Numbered from the stretch's first letter, positions 41,439 to 51,530 are shown. The stretch is DNA of 64,000 nucleotides from Symbiodinium natans (GCA_905221605.1 CAJNDS010002129.1:163501-227500), one strand, 5' to 3'. Notes: generated by a model from the letters alone, not told the origin. A program made the numbers and translations.

Positions 41439-41711
41439 GTGTGCGCGCTGCCGTTTGCAGCGGGTACGAGGTTGGGGTTGGTGGGCGGGTTTCATTCGTG
41501 TGCGTTTTACATCCCGACAGGCCAGCCGCAGCGGTCGTCGTGCTGTAATTCACCCATGCAAAGAATTCGGCCAATGGTCCTTTTGCGTAACGCACAGCTG
41601 GCGGGGGCCAGGGCGAGGGCCAAGTTTTTTCAAAACCTCCCAAGGAGGCGCAGAGATGAGGAGGAGGACGATGACCATCACGACCCGGATGCAAGGGGCT
41701 CCGGGGAGTGA
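41439..41711 (+). CDS. Open frame with basic-acidic C-terminal tail
   Basis: The end reads LLRNAQLAGARARAKFFQNL then PRRRRDEEEDDDHHDPDARG and a stop, followed at once by AATAAA. A basic-acidic tail right before a polyadenylation-like hexamer suggests a true 3' end. Product unknown. Confidence 0.35.
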   Translation: MCALPFAAGTRLGLVGGFHSCAFYIPTGQPQRSSCCNSPMQRIRPMVLLRNAQLAGARARAKFFQNLPRRRRDEEEDDDHHDPDARGSGE

Positions 41712-41904
41712 ATAAATTGTTGTTCGTGTTTTTTTCTATCTACATAACACATGGTCGCTTCTTACATAACATAAATACACTATCTATGTACGTCCTCCTT
41801 CGTTTCACACCTTTACGTAGGGCTGCCTTTAGTGGCACCGTTTAAGAGTGCGTCGGCGCTATCTTGATATCCTTTTATATAGACATGTATGCATTCACGT
41901 ATGC

Positions 41905-41990
41905 AGAAATATATATATATATATGTATATGTATATGTATATACATATACATATACTTTTACATATACATATACATGTACATATACTTTT
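41905..41990. repeat. TA/CATATA microsatellite
   Basis: TATATA passing into GTATAT and CATATACAT words over about 85 bases. Confidence 0.9.
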
Positions 41991-42269
41991 ATTTTTCTAT
42001 CTCTATGAGCGCCTTTTTTGTGAACCATTTGTAGTGTTCACTTGCACTGTCTGCGTGCATCTTTAACGAAGAAGGTTTTTTTAATGAAGTTCTTCCGAGG
42101 TAAGCAGCTCTATTCCCAAAGTATTATGTTACATTGATTAGGAGCTTTCTGGTATGTTCTTCTGTTGTTTTTTTCGCATGAGGCTTGGATGTTGTTTTAT
42201 TTTTAGTTTTTCCACGTTGGTTAGGGTTTGCTTGCCTCGGAAGAACTTCTGGCGGGGCGCGGCCTTTTG

Positions 42270-42337
42270 AAGGAGTTCACGAATTTTGCGCAGGTGTAAT
42301 TGCAAAAGTAAACTCATACTTAATTCGTGAACTCCTT
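42270..42337. repeat. Stem-loop 1, perfect 16-bp arms
   Basis: AAGGAGTTCACGAATT at 42270-42285 is exactly complementary to AATTCGTGAACTCCTT at 42322-42337, with a 36-base loop. Confidence 0.9.
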
Positions 42338-42347
42338 ATTAGGTAAG

Positions 42348-42411
42348 CCGAGGGGGGAGTTACACGGGCGGGACTTCGTCCCCGGATGCCGCAGTGTAAC
42401 TCCTCCCTCGG
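42348..42411. repeat. Stem-loop 2, 18-bp arms with inner hairpin
   Basis: CCGAGGGGGGAGTTACAC at 42348-42365 pairs with GTGTAACTCCTCCCTCGG at 42394-42411 (one mismatch). The loop contains its own small hairpin GGGAC-TTC-GTCCC at 42370-42382. Begins only ten bases after stem-loop 1. Confidence 0.9.
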
Positions 42412-42864
42412 AGGGTTCCGTTTTCTTGACCATGCCAAATTTCCTTTGCGTGTTTGTATGTGTCGATGGAGCAGCATGGTGTTAGTTTAGTCGGTTTCAT
42501 TATTTGAACTTGGGAAGAGGGGTCAAAGGAAATTTGTGCATTTGAGACTGCACTTTCACGGGCCTAGCTCCCTTGCTCCTCGTTTATATATCCTTCTAGT
42601 TGTGCTACTTGGATCCGTCTTTATGACTAAAGGTATTTGCCTACGGGCGCAACATAGGTTTTGAAGACACGAGCAAGGGGGTCGCTGACTTCTGTGGGTC
42701 TGGCCTTTAAATTAGCCCCCCTGGGCTGTAGTGTGTTTAATTGTTTTTTTAAGGCTGCTTCCTTTAGCGCCGTTTTGCAATTTTATAAGGCTGCCGTCTG
42801 AGCGCAAATTCTCGCACGCATGATAAAAAAAGGTGGGAGCGTCGGGCGAGCGTGATTGGTTTCT

Positions 42865-43129
42865 GTTGTGTGTGTGTGTGGTGTGTGTCTGTCTGTGTGT
42901 CTGTGTGTGTGTGTGTCTGTGTGTGTGTGTGTCTGTGTGTGTGTGTGTCTGTGTGTGTGTGTCTGTGTGCGTGTCTGTGTGTGTGTGTGTCTGTGTGTGT
43001 GTGTGTGTCTGTGTGTGTGTGTGTGTGTGTGTCTGTGTGTGCGTGTCTGTGTGTGTCTGTGTGTGTCTGTGTGTGTGTCTCTGTGTGTGTGTGTGTCTGT
43101 GTGTGTGTGTGTCTGTGTGTGTGTGTGTC

Positions 43130-43162
<33 letters not shown>

Positions 43163-43214
43163 CTGTGTCTGTGTGTGTCTGTGTCTGTGTGTGTCTGTGT
43201 GTGTGTGTGTGTGT

Positions 43215-43246
<32 letters not shown>

Positions 43247-44162
43247 CTGTGTGTGTGTGTGTGTGTGTCTGTGTGTGTCTGTGTGTGTCTCTGTGTGTGT
43301 GTGTGTGTGTGTGTGTGTCTGTGTGTGTGTGTGTGTGTGTGTGTCTGTGTGTGTCTGTGTGTCTCTGTGTGTCTTCTGTGTGTCTCTGTGTGTCTTCTGT
43401 GTGTCTTCTGTGTGTCTTCTGTGTGTCTCTGTGTGTCTCTGTGTGTCTCTGTGTGTCTCTGTGTGTCTCTGTGTGTCTCTGTGTGTCTCTGTGTTGTCTC
43501 TGTGTGTCTCTGTGTGTCTCTGTGTGTCTCTGTGGTCTATGTGTGCTCTGTGTGTTCGTTGTCTCTGTGGTCTCTGTGTGTCTCTGGTGTCTCTGGTGTG
43601 TCTCTGGGGTCTCGGTGTGTCTCTGTGGTCTTGTGGGTCCTGTGTGTCTCTGTGTGTCATCTGTGTTGTCTTGTGTGTCTCTGTGTTGTCTCTGTGTGGG
43701 TCTGTGTGTCTCTGTGTGTCTCTGTGGTCTCTGTGTGTCTCTGTGTGTCTCTGTGGGTCTCGTGTGTCCTGTTGTTGTCTCTGTGTGTCTCTGTGGTGTC
43801 TCTGATGGCTTGTGTGTCTCTGTGGTCTCTGTGTGTCTCTGGTGTTCTCGTGTGTCTCTGGGGGTCTCTGGGTGTTTCTCGTGTGTCTCTGTGTGTCTCT
43901 GTGTGTCTCTGTGTTGGTCTCTGTGGTCTCTGTGTGTCTCTGTGTGTCTCTGTGTGTCTCTGTGTGTCTTATGTGTGTCTCTGTGTGTATGTGTGTGTCT
44001 CTGTGTGTCTCTGTGTGTCTCTGTGTGTCTCTGTGTGTCTCTGTGTGTCTCTGTGTGTCTCTGTGTGTCTCTGTGTGTCTCGGTGTGTCTCTGTGTGTCT
44101 CTGTGTGTCTCTGTGTGTCTCTGTGTGTCTCTGTGTGTCTCTGTGTGTGTGTGTGTGTGTGT
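42865..44162. repeat. 1.3-kb TG/TCTG/TCTCTG microsatellite
   Basis: Changes from (TG)n with TC breaks, through TGTGTCTTC units, to a disordered middle (43490-43910) and then a highly regular decamer CTCTGTGTGT at 43940-44150. Long Cys/Val and Thr/His frames on both strands are artefacts. Confidence 0.98.
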
Positions 44163-44454
44163 GAAATAGGTGTAAGAAATCTATCTATCTATCTTTAATG
44201 TACACGTATCGCAGCGATGCAATAAATAAACCATATAGTATGAAACAAAAGCATGCAGGCCGAAAGCAACAAGAATAGAAAACAAAAACAGAATGAAGCA
44301 ACAACATACAGACCATGCGAAACACAGAAAGCCCAACACCAAGGAGCCGAGAGCAAAACACTTATTTGGCTCTTTTCCTACTCCCCTTTTTAAAGGTGGT
44401 TTAGAAGGTTTCTCTTTGACTCCCTCCAGCCCTAAATCACCAAGCCCAAGCTCA

Positions 44455-44543
44455 AAAAGCCCCCAAGTGTGTGCGGCCTCGTCGTACACGTAGACCTTGA
44501 AGGGTGGCGGCGGGGCCTCCGGATTTTCCCGAAGGGTTCGCGC
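44455..44543 (-). CDS. Minus-strand exon (FKVYVYDEAAHTWGLFELG)
   Basis: After CCTGGCAAG on the minus strand the frame reads ARTLRENPEAPPPP then FKVYVYDEAAHTWGLFELG. The frame stays open to a stop at 44181 and would add a very hydrophobic segment, so this could be the terminal exon; alternatively a donor ends it near 44455. TTTAGGG-type repeats lie on the acceptor side. Last recognised exon of the minus-strand locus. Confidence 0.5.
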
Positions 44544-44629
44544 CTTGCCAGGGGGTCGTCCACAGGTTTTGGGGGTTTGGGGGGTCAGGGTTTAGGGCTT
44601 AGGGGGCTTTAAAGGGCCCCCAAAAGCAC

Positions 44630-44695
44630 CTCCAGCTCTCGGTAAGCCCGAAGGATCTGCTTTCTGAGGAGGAAGACCTGGCGGAGTTTGACAGG
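44630..44695 (-). CDS. Minus-strand exon (KLRQVFLLRKQILRAYRELE)
   Basis: Between CCTCTGAAG and donor GTGCTT. Encodes PVKLRQVFLLRKQILRAYRE then LE, a charged amphipathic helix. It may extend upstream, since the frame is open towards 44950. Confidence 0.45.
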
Positions 44696-45539
44696 CTTCA
44701 GAGGGGGCACCCCCAGGTTGTGTGCATTGCAGCTGGAGGAAGGTGGCTGCGAGGGCCTGCTGATCGTTGAAGGACCAGTTGCCCCCATTGATAAGGCCTG
44801 CAACCAGGTGGGGCAAGTGATATCTTGCACAGTGGGCTGCTTCTGCAATGGAGCCGCCAACCCAATGGCCCCACACACCACTGTTCGCAGACACTCGTGA
44901 TCACAGCGATGCCAACAGCAGCATGCAAGGCTGTACAAGATGTGAAACAAGATCGATGCATGCTCCGCCGCTAAGCCGCCACAGCAAACCTTGGCGACAG
45001 CACACCGAAAGTGGGTGCATCCTCTTCGCTACCAGGTTTCTCATCTGAACGCCCACTGGTGTCTCGTGAGCATGGAGGACGGCACAAGGATGCACTGCAC
45101 TCGAAGCCCAAACCCACAAGTCTCAGAGCATTTTGCACGGTGTGCTAAGGCATGTTCATCCCAGCTCATTCCTAGTCCTGCTCAGACCCTGAACACTGAA
45201 ACTCTAAACCTCTCATCCCAACACACGAATACCGAAGTAAAGCAACTATGCACTACAACATGGTGCAGCATACGGTGCTTATGTTGCATTGTTGTAATTT
45301 TGTCATAGTATGCGTTTGTACGCTAAATTCTGTCTGAGCTGTACTTGGGTACCCGGGCACCCTATGTAAGCTCCGAATTCCACCAGTATGTGGAGAAACC
45401 TCCACCCCGAACCCTAAAACCCCAAAACCCTAACACCCCAAACCTTGAAAGCCCGAAAGCCCTGAAAAAAACCCAAAACCCCAAAAAACCTAGACCTTCA
45501 GCCGGCCCGAAAACCCTAAAACCCTAAAGCCCTTAGAAG

Positions 45540-45640
45540 CCAGAAGCCCTAAACCCTAAACCCTAAACCCTGAACCCTAAACCCTAAACCCTAAACCCTA
45601 AACTGGCCCTAAACCCTAAACCCTAAACCCTAAACCCGAA
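45540..45640 (-). repeat. (CCCTAAA)n tract left of exon 45650
   Basis: About twelve CCCTAAA units in two runs. On the coding minus strand this is TTTAGGG downstream of the exon donor. Confidence 0.95.
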
Positions 45641-45649
45641 ACCCCCTAC

Positions 45650-45737
45650 TTGCAGCTTCGGGGAGCTCGGAGAGGGAGGCAGCGCGAAGGGCGCGGAGAG
45701 CTTCGCGGACCGAGGCGTCGACTGGCGCCTTCTTGGC
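45650..45737 (-). CDS. Minus-strand exon (AKKAPVDASVREALRALRAA)
   Basis: Acceptor CTCCCCAG, donor GTAGGGGGTTTCGGGTTTAGGG. Reads AKKAPVDASVREALRALRAA then SLSELPEAA, an Ala/Leu/Arg helix. Telomeric tracts flank both sides in the outward orientation. Confidence 0.6.
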
Positions 45738-45765
45738 CTGGGGAGCTGAGGGGTTTAGGAGAGTG

Positions 45766-46030
45766 TTTTTTTTTTTTTTTTGGGGGGGGGGGGGGTTAGG
45801 GTTTAGGGTTTAGGGTTTAGGGTTTAGGGTTTAGGGTTTAGGGTTTAGGGTTTAGGGTCTAGGGTTTAGGGTTTAGGGTTTAGGGTTTAGGGTTTAGGGT
45901 TTAGGGTTTGGAGTTTGGGGTTTGGGGTTTGGGGTTTGGGGTTTGGGGTTTAGGGTTTAGGGTTTAGGGTTTAGCCGGTTAGGGCTTAGGGCTTCAGGGG
46001 GCTTAGGGTTCAGGGTTTAGGTTTAGGGTG
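45766..46030 (+). repeat. T16-G14 leader and long (TTTAGGG)n tract
   Basis: A T run (45766-45781) and a G run (45782-45795) lead into about 24 TTTAGGG units, then GGGGTTT variants and TTTAGGG again. Confidence 0.98.
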
Positions 46031-46654
46031 CCCTTTGGGCCCCAGGGGCCCAGGGAGCTCCTTGCGAGCCAAGGGTCCCCCCGCAAATCCGGGAGAGGGC
46101 CGGAGCCAGGGACCTGAGAGGAGAGAAGTTACACAAGTTCCAGGGTCCCAAGCATGGGCCCTTAGTTTGGGTCCATTGTTATAGAGGGTTTAGGGTTTAG
46201 GGCTTAGGGTTAAGGCCTTTTCTTTTGTTAAGGTGGGGGCGTGGTGGGGTCCTTTTTAATGGCGATTTGAGCTATAAAAGGCACCCTGGAGCCTACTATG
46301 GAAGCCTAAGTCCTATGTGAGTTGATCTAAAGGACAAAAGCCGCGATCTAGAAAAGCCCCCCCCCCAGCTGTGGGAAGGGGTCTTGGGGTCCCAGAGGCT
46401 ACACGGATCTAGGGCGTAGTAGGATGAGCTGAGAGGTCTTTACATCGTGTGGCACTGGAACATCTTGCCGTTCTTTCAATCTGAGCTCGCGGTTTCCCAG
46501 GTTTTCCAGAGCCCATCACAATTTGGGTTCTGGGTCTAGGGCGTAGGGCTGACAGCTTTGTATAGCTGCAGGGCAGTTTCGGGGGTTGAACCCTCAACCC
46601 TGCAACCCCTAAACCTTTATCCAGGAACCCTGGACCCTCTACCCTACTCCAAAG

Positions 46655-46743
46655 CTGGCGCGTCGGGGCTTCCGTGCCGACGTTGGAATGTCTGGGTGCC
46701 CCGGCGGGTGATGGCAATGGGCTCGAAAGTTCCGGCCCTGCCA
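46655..46743 (-). CDS. Candidate minus-strand exon
   Basis: After TCCTTGGCAG the minus frame reads AGTFEPIAITRRGTQTFQRR then HGSPDAPA. Degenerate CCCTAAA units lie to the left. The opposite strand is less open. No domain recognised. Confidence 0.3.
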
Positions 46744-47004
46744 AGGAAACCGGTCGAAGCTAACCAGGGATTTGGGAACCCTGAACTTCAAGCCGTAAAC
46801 CTGTGCACCCTTAAACCCTGCAACCCCCCAAAGGCCTAAACGGGCCTAAACCCCAAGCTCCGGAAATTACAGTGTTTGCATTGGCAGCCTCAGAATAGAT
46901 AGAGGACAGGTGCATCAACAAAGCAAAGCACACCGTGGAGATGTCGACCCGAACATCGACTGAAGGACGTTGGGCTCAGGGTTTACGCTTCTCTTTTTGT
47001 TGAA

Positions 47005-47093
<89 letters not shown>
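47005..47093 (+). repeat. G89 homopolymer
   Basis: Eighty-nine consecutive G residues at 47005-47093, ended by AGG. Such a run could fold into G-quadruplexes and is also hard to sequence, so its exact length is uncertain. Confidence 0.9.
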
Positions 47094-47094
<1 letters not shown>

Positions 47095-47219
47095 GGTTCG
47101 GGCCCCTAGCCTTAAACCCACAAAATCCCTACATTCGATTTTAACCCGCACTTCCTTTTTAAACTTTGGCCTAAGCTGGAGTGTGGTCCCATGCCCTTGT
47201 TCATAGGGATCCGAAGTAT

Positions 47220-47276
47220 GGGCCTTTACTCTATATCTATTTCTTTCTCTATATCTATATATCCATATATATATAT

Positions 47277-47307
<31 letters not shown>

Positions 47308-47370
47308 TATATATATGCATATATGGGGGGCTTACTATATGAATACAGATACATACATATACATATACAT

Positions 47371-47403
<33 letters not shown>

Positions 47404-47405
47404 GA
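47220..47405. repeat. TATATC/TATA/CATATA microsatellite
   Basis: Mixed TA-rich simple repeats over about 185 bases, interrupted by a short G-rich segment. Confidence 0.9.
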
Positions 47406-47576
47406 GTGTATCGAAGGTTATATTGCAAGTGGAACCGTAGATCTGGGATGTTCGGCCTGGACAGAGTTCCTGAAGCGGCCTAGGAGACATGAAGCTCCGA
47501 CTACGAATGTCATGGCAAAGCCTGGGGTTGAGGGTCTTGAGGGTTTCGAGTTTAGGGGTCTAGGGGTCTAGGGGTC

Positions 47577-47698
47577 TAGGGGTTAGGGTTTAGGGTTTAG
47601 GGTTTAGGGTTTAGGGTTTAGGGTTTAGGGTTTAGGGTTTAGGGTTTAGGGTTTAGGGTTTAGGGTTTAGGGTTTACGGTTTAGGGTTTAGGGGTCTA
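47577..47698 (+). repeat. (TTTAGGG)n tract
   Basis: Around sixteen units, with GGGGTCTA variants at both ends. It lies on the left side of the exon at 47725, opposite to the usual orientation. Confidence 0.95.
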
Positions 47699-47724
47699 GG
47701 ATTTTGGGGGTTTGGGGCTTCTGC

Positions 47725-47953
47725 CTGCCACCAGCGGCGGCAAATGTCCTGAGCGGTTTGCCAGGAAAGCCTGCAGCAAGTCTCGAGGCAGATAGTGTTC
47801 ACAAAGCCTTTGCAATGACTAAGTATGTGGTAGAATCTGGTGACGATACCCAAAGATTCAGAACTGCTTTGTAGCCAAGCGCGCAAAGGGGGCCCCGGAC
47901 TTGCATGATCCGGAGACTGCAGGGTGTCGGAGGGGGACCCATGACCCCGAGCA
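47725..47953 (-). CDS. Minus-strand exon, product unrecognised
   Basis: Acceptor GGCTACTCAG, GC donor after GGTGGCAG. The frame of about 76 codons includes SSESLGIVTRFYHILSHC and GFVNTICLETCCRLSW then QTAQDICRRWWQ. Rich in Cys and Trp; no family recognised. TTTAGGG units lie on its right (47982) as expected, but also on its left. Confidence 0.4.
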
Positions 47954-48227
47954 CTGAGTAGCCAGCTCACACAACTTAACGCCGTTTAGGGTTTAGGGTT
48001 ATGGTTGAGGGTTCAGGGTTTAGGCTTAGGGTGTGAACCGGACCTGAATTCCAGGATCTTCGTGAGCCCTGCAAGCTGAAAAAAAAAGCCTCGAGCCCAA
48101 CCCGAGACTATAACCCTACATTCCCCTCGCAAAACCCACGGCTTTCTAGAAAACGCAAACTGTAACGGACAAAAACAACCGAAAAAATCTACATGTGATC
48201 CTCAGCCGCCCCGGGCCCCGTCAATAC

Positions 48228-48346
48228 GAACGAAGTACACGGGCCAGTGAACCAAAGAACTATTTGGCCCGTGCACGCAGTAAACTCACTACTTCTATTC
48301 CCGCGAGAATAAGAGAATTAAGTAAACTCGCGGGTGTACTTCGTTC
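48228..48346. repeat. Cloverleaf-like nested inverted repeat
   Basis: Outer arms GAACGAAGTACAC (48228-48240) and GTGTACTTCGTTC (48334-48346) are perfectly complementary. Inside are two further hairpins: CACGGGCCA (48238-48246) with TGGCCCGTG (48265-48273), and CCCGCGAG (48300-48307) with CTCGCGGG (48327-48334). AT-rich DNA follows to about 48520. Confidence 0.9.
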
Positions 48347-48843
48347 TCACATTTCAATTGAATTCGTGCGCCATGCAAATAAAATTAAATGGCAAATTAT
48401 TAGTGTGAATGTAGCGTGAATACATGAACTGCGTTAATTTAATTCACTTCATTCACGTAATAATTTAATGGGAGATTCTGTGAGGTTATTTAGTTCTCTT
48501 CACTTTAATAATATTGTGCTCATGCACGAAAGCCTGGAAGGCCGTGGAGGAAGGTGCCTGCGCAGGGCGCGGTGCTTGTTTGAGGGTTTAGGGTTTAGGG
48601 TTCAGGGTTTAGGGTTTAGGGTTTGAGGGTTCAGGGTTTAGTGTTTCAGGTTCTCAAGGTTCAGGGTTTCAAGTACAGGGGCAGACTCATGGTACCTGGT
48701 TGAAGCGCACTTCTGCCCCCCTGAAACCACTTGGGGGCAGGAATACGTGCACTGGGCCACGCTGGGGCACCCCTGCTGGCCTTCTCGCCAGGATCCTTCG
48801 TGGCCTTTGCCCTCAGTCGTTCCGTCATGCTGCCGGGTATACG

Positions 48844-48930
48844 TTGGGATGTTCCTCAATAGGGAGTATAAGGAATAATCGGAGGTACTATAGCCCGTTG
48901 AGGACTGTTAGAATCTGCTAGAGGGGACAA
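48844..48930. mobile_element. Family-A element, partial
   Basis: Starts GTTGGGATGTTCCTCAATAG and includes GAGGACTGTTAGAATC near its right end. The middle and outermost right end are diverged. Confidence 0.45.
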
Positions 48931-50332
48931 AGCTTCAAACTAGAATCAAGGGTGCGGGGGGGAAGCACCTCCTGCGCGGCGGTCCTACGCGTATTCCCCT
49001 ACGAAGGGCTGGGCTCGACCATGCCCCATCATGTTGACCTGCCCTCAAGCACGCCGTAAGGTCCTTGTTCCTTTTGAGGGAGGGAGGGAGGGAGGGGACT
49101 AAACCCTCACCCCCGCGACCCCCGCACCCCAACCACTCTCTGGGACGGTTACGCTGGGCTCGCGACCTGCGGCGGGGCTGCCGCGGTGGCTCCGGGGCGT
49201 CCTCCGAATTGAAAGAGCTCAAAGGCAAGAAAACCCTGACAGCACGGAAGGCTTTCCTGAGAGTGCGTCACCAATATACAAGCGTAGAACCATGACCGAG
49301 TTTGTGGCCTGCATTTTGTGCAGGGGCTGTTGCGTCTGTTGTGGGGTTTAAACTGTCGGGGCACGCCAAGCCCACTTGCTGACTGCAAGTGCTTGAGCGG
49401 CTGACTTCATACGCATGCACTGGCATGGCACCGGGAGAAGCATCTCAAGTAACCAGGAATCGGGGAAGGGCAGCCCTGGAGGCAAGCAGAACTACAACAT
49501 TGTAAGCCAGCGCCTCTCATGCACGTCTGTCTTCTGAGCATATTTGTCAAAAATGTAGTTGGTTTGGTGTGCTCATCGTGCATCCGGTCGGAATGATTTT
49601 GGGTAGAAGCCTTGACACTGGTCTCGACCAGGTGACGCGTGAGGAGCCGTACACAAAGTCACATGACTCGGTGACTCAACTTGCCTGCATCTTTCAACCA
49701 TTCGGACATCTCCTCCAGGACTTGGTCGAAGTCCGAGGTATAAGTTATTCTCAATCACACTCGCAGCTGAGGGTTTCGCGGTAGGTGGCCTGGCATGTCA
49801 AATCGAGGGTTGGAACTAGAATGGAGACGCCAACAAGTCCTGCACGAGGGGCTTTAAGCAATTCCACGACCATTGGGCCCGTGGGGCCATGGCCCATAGG
49901 AGGGGAGGGAGCCACATCATAGCCCATTGGGCCATAGATGCTCTGGACCTTGGCTGGGTCATGGGCCTTTGGCCCATGCAGCCATGGCCCGGGACTAGGC
50001 ATGCAGGACTTGGGAGTGGGAGTCGGTGGTGGGTGTAGGTTTAGGGTTTGAGTGCAGTTGCGCCTTACTGGAGGAAAATTCCCAAAGAAGCAAAGCACAG
50101 TTTCCTTACCCAGCGGTAGGTTGCGCTGTAAGTCCAGGCGGAGCTGGAAATTCAGGGGTGCTCCTGCACAACCTGCACCCTGAAGATGCCGCGGTACAAG
50201 GCAATGACACACTGCACCCTAAGACCCTGAAACCTAAACCCTAAACCCTGCATGACCGATTGCATAAACCCGAAACCCTAACCCTAAACCCTAAACCCTA
50301 AGCCCTAAACCCTGAAACCTAAACACTTGAAG

Positions 50333-50433
50333 GAGCCTCGCAACAAGGTGGGATGACCGGAGGAAGCCCAGCCCCGGTCCTCGCCAAGTCCAGTGAGGAA
50401 GAGACCCGACGGCTTCTCCTGGCTCAGATCTTG
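50333..50433. CDS. Exon candidate bracketed by telomeric tracts, strand unclear
   Basis: CCCTAAA tract to the left (50234-50320), TTTAGGG tract to the right (50453-50533). Plus strand (AG before, GTTTCAG after) reads GGMTGGSPAPVLAKSSEEET then RRLLLAQIL, which looks natural. The minus strand is also open: DLSQEKPSGLFLTGLGEDRG. Neighbouring exons are on the minus strand, so the plus frame would need its own gene. Confidence 0.4.
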
Positions 50434-50452
50434 GGTTTCAGAGATTTAGGGG

Positions 50453-50533
50453 TTTAGGGTTTAGGGTTTAGGGTTTAGGGTTTAGGGTTTAGGGTTTAGG
50501 GTTTAGGGTTTAGGGTTTAGGGTTTAGGGTTTA
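50453..50533 (+). repeat. (TTTAGGG)n tract
   Basis: Eleven to twelve near-perfect heptamers. Confidence 0.98.
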
Positions 50534-50664
50534 GGGGTCAGATCTTGGATTGCAGAGATTTAGGGTTGACAGAGTTCAGCGCCGCTAGCGTGGAGGCTCG
50601 TGAGACACAAAGCTGGATGCCCAATTAGGGTTTAGGGTTTTAAAGGCTTACAGGCTTAAGGGTT

Positions 50665-50738
50665 AAGGGTTTAGGGTTTAGGGTTTAGGGTTTAGGGTTT
50701 AGGGTTTAGGGTTTAGGGTTTAGGGTTTAGGGTTTAGA
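50665..50738 (+). repeat. (TTTAGGG)n tract
   Basis: Ten near-perfect heptamers, about 130 bases after the previous tract. Confidence 0.98.
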
Positions 50739-50759
50739 AGGCGAGTCCGTGATCAGTCG

Positions 50760-51420
50760 CTGGGTCCCCTGTGTTCCAGCCCTCCACCCTGAGCCCTGAA
50801 GCCCTAAACCCTCTAACCGCCACAAAGCCCTTACACCCCCAAAACCCTCTCACCCTGACACCACCCTGAAACCCTAAACCCCTTAAGCCCAAAAACACAA
50901 ACCCCTAAACCTTCAAAGTTTGCCCCTCGAACACCTTTTAAGCCCTGAAAAGTCCTTCAACCTCTCGAGTCACCCCGAAAAATGACCCCTTAAGCCCTCG
51001 AAATGCCCTTAAAAAGCCTAAAAAAGATCAAAAATCGAAAGCCGTCTAAAAACCCTGACCAAAACCTCAAACACAAAGAACAATAAAATCAAAAAAATGA
51101 AAACAAAAATAAAAAACTTAAACCCAGGCAGCGCGTGCCTTGGGAGATGGGCTTGCACCCGGGCTCAAGCCGGACCTGAGAGCCGCGCCACCCGTCCCCC
51201 CCCCCCTAAACCCTGAACCCTAAGCCCTGAAGCCTAAACCCTCACTTTTTCGGGGGTAAGCTTGGATCTTCGTGAGCTTTTCTGCTTAGGGTAAGAAGAT
51301 CTGATGAGAGTAAGGTTTAGGGTTTGGGCTTTGGGGCTTACGGTTCAAACAACATAGGATTGCATGGCGCGAGGCTACGAAAGATCGAGGGGGCTGACAG
51401 TAAGGAGGGCTTCATGTTGC
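50760..51420. other. Stretch of degenerate telomere-like and A-rich DNA
   Basis: Mostly CCCTAAA-derived words decayed to CCCTGAAA, CCCTTAAA and AAAACCC, then A-rich DNA near 51060-51120. One possible minus exon at about 51128-51190 (Ala/Ser/Pro-rich) cannot be confirmed. Confidence 0.5.
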
Positions 51421-51426
51421 ATTGCA

Positions 51427-51530
51427 GTTGGGATATTCGCCTTCAGACTACTAACAGTCCTTAATATTGTTGTAGGGGGCAAAATACTCCCGACTAAGGA
51501 CTGTTAGAACAAGGGGGAACATCCCAAGTT
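51427..51530. mobile_element. Family-A inverted-repeat element, copy 3
   Basis: Ends TTGGGATATTCGCC and GGGGGAACATCCCAA, inner repeats CTAACAGTCCTTAATAT and GACTAAGGACTGTTAG. Inverted-repeat arms are clear. Confidence 0.75.

Larger units (their letters stand above)
38590..44560. other. Block without telomere-like repeats
   Basis: From the last CCCTAAA units near 38588 to the first TTTAGGG near 44590 I see no telomeric heptamer tracts, although they occur every one to two kilobases elsewhere. The block instead has foldback and tandem repeats, zinc-finger and proline-rich frames, T-rich leaders, an AATAAA at about 41710 and long microsatellites. It may be a separate insertion or an ordinary gene of different intron type. 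Confidence 0.5.

Noticed and set aside
42833-44198. Cys/Val and Thr/His frames of up to 440 codons
   Set aside because: They are translations of the TG/TCTG microsatellite and are open in several frames on both strands.
50453-50740. True chromosome end
   Set aside because: Telomeric tracts are short, occur in both orientations dozens of times and are flanked by exons on both sides, so they are interstitial.
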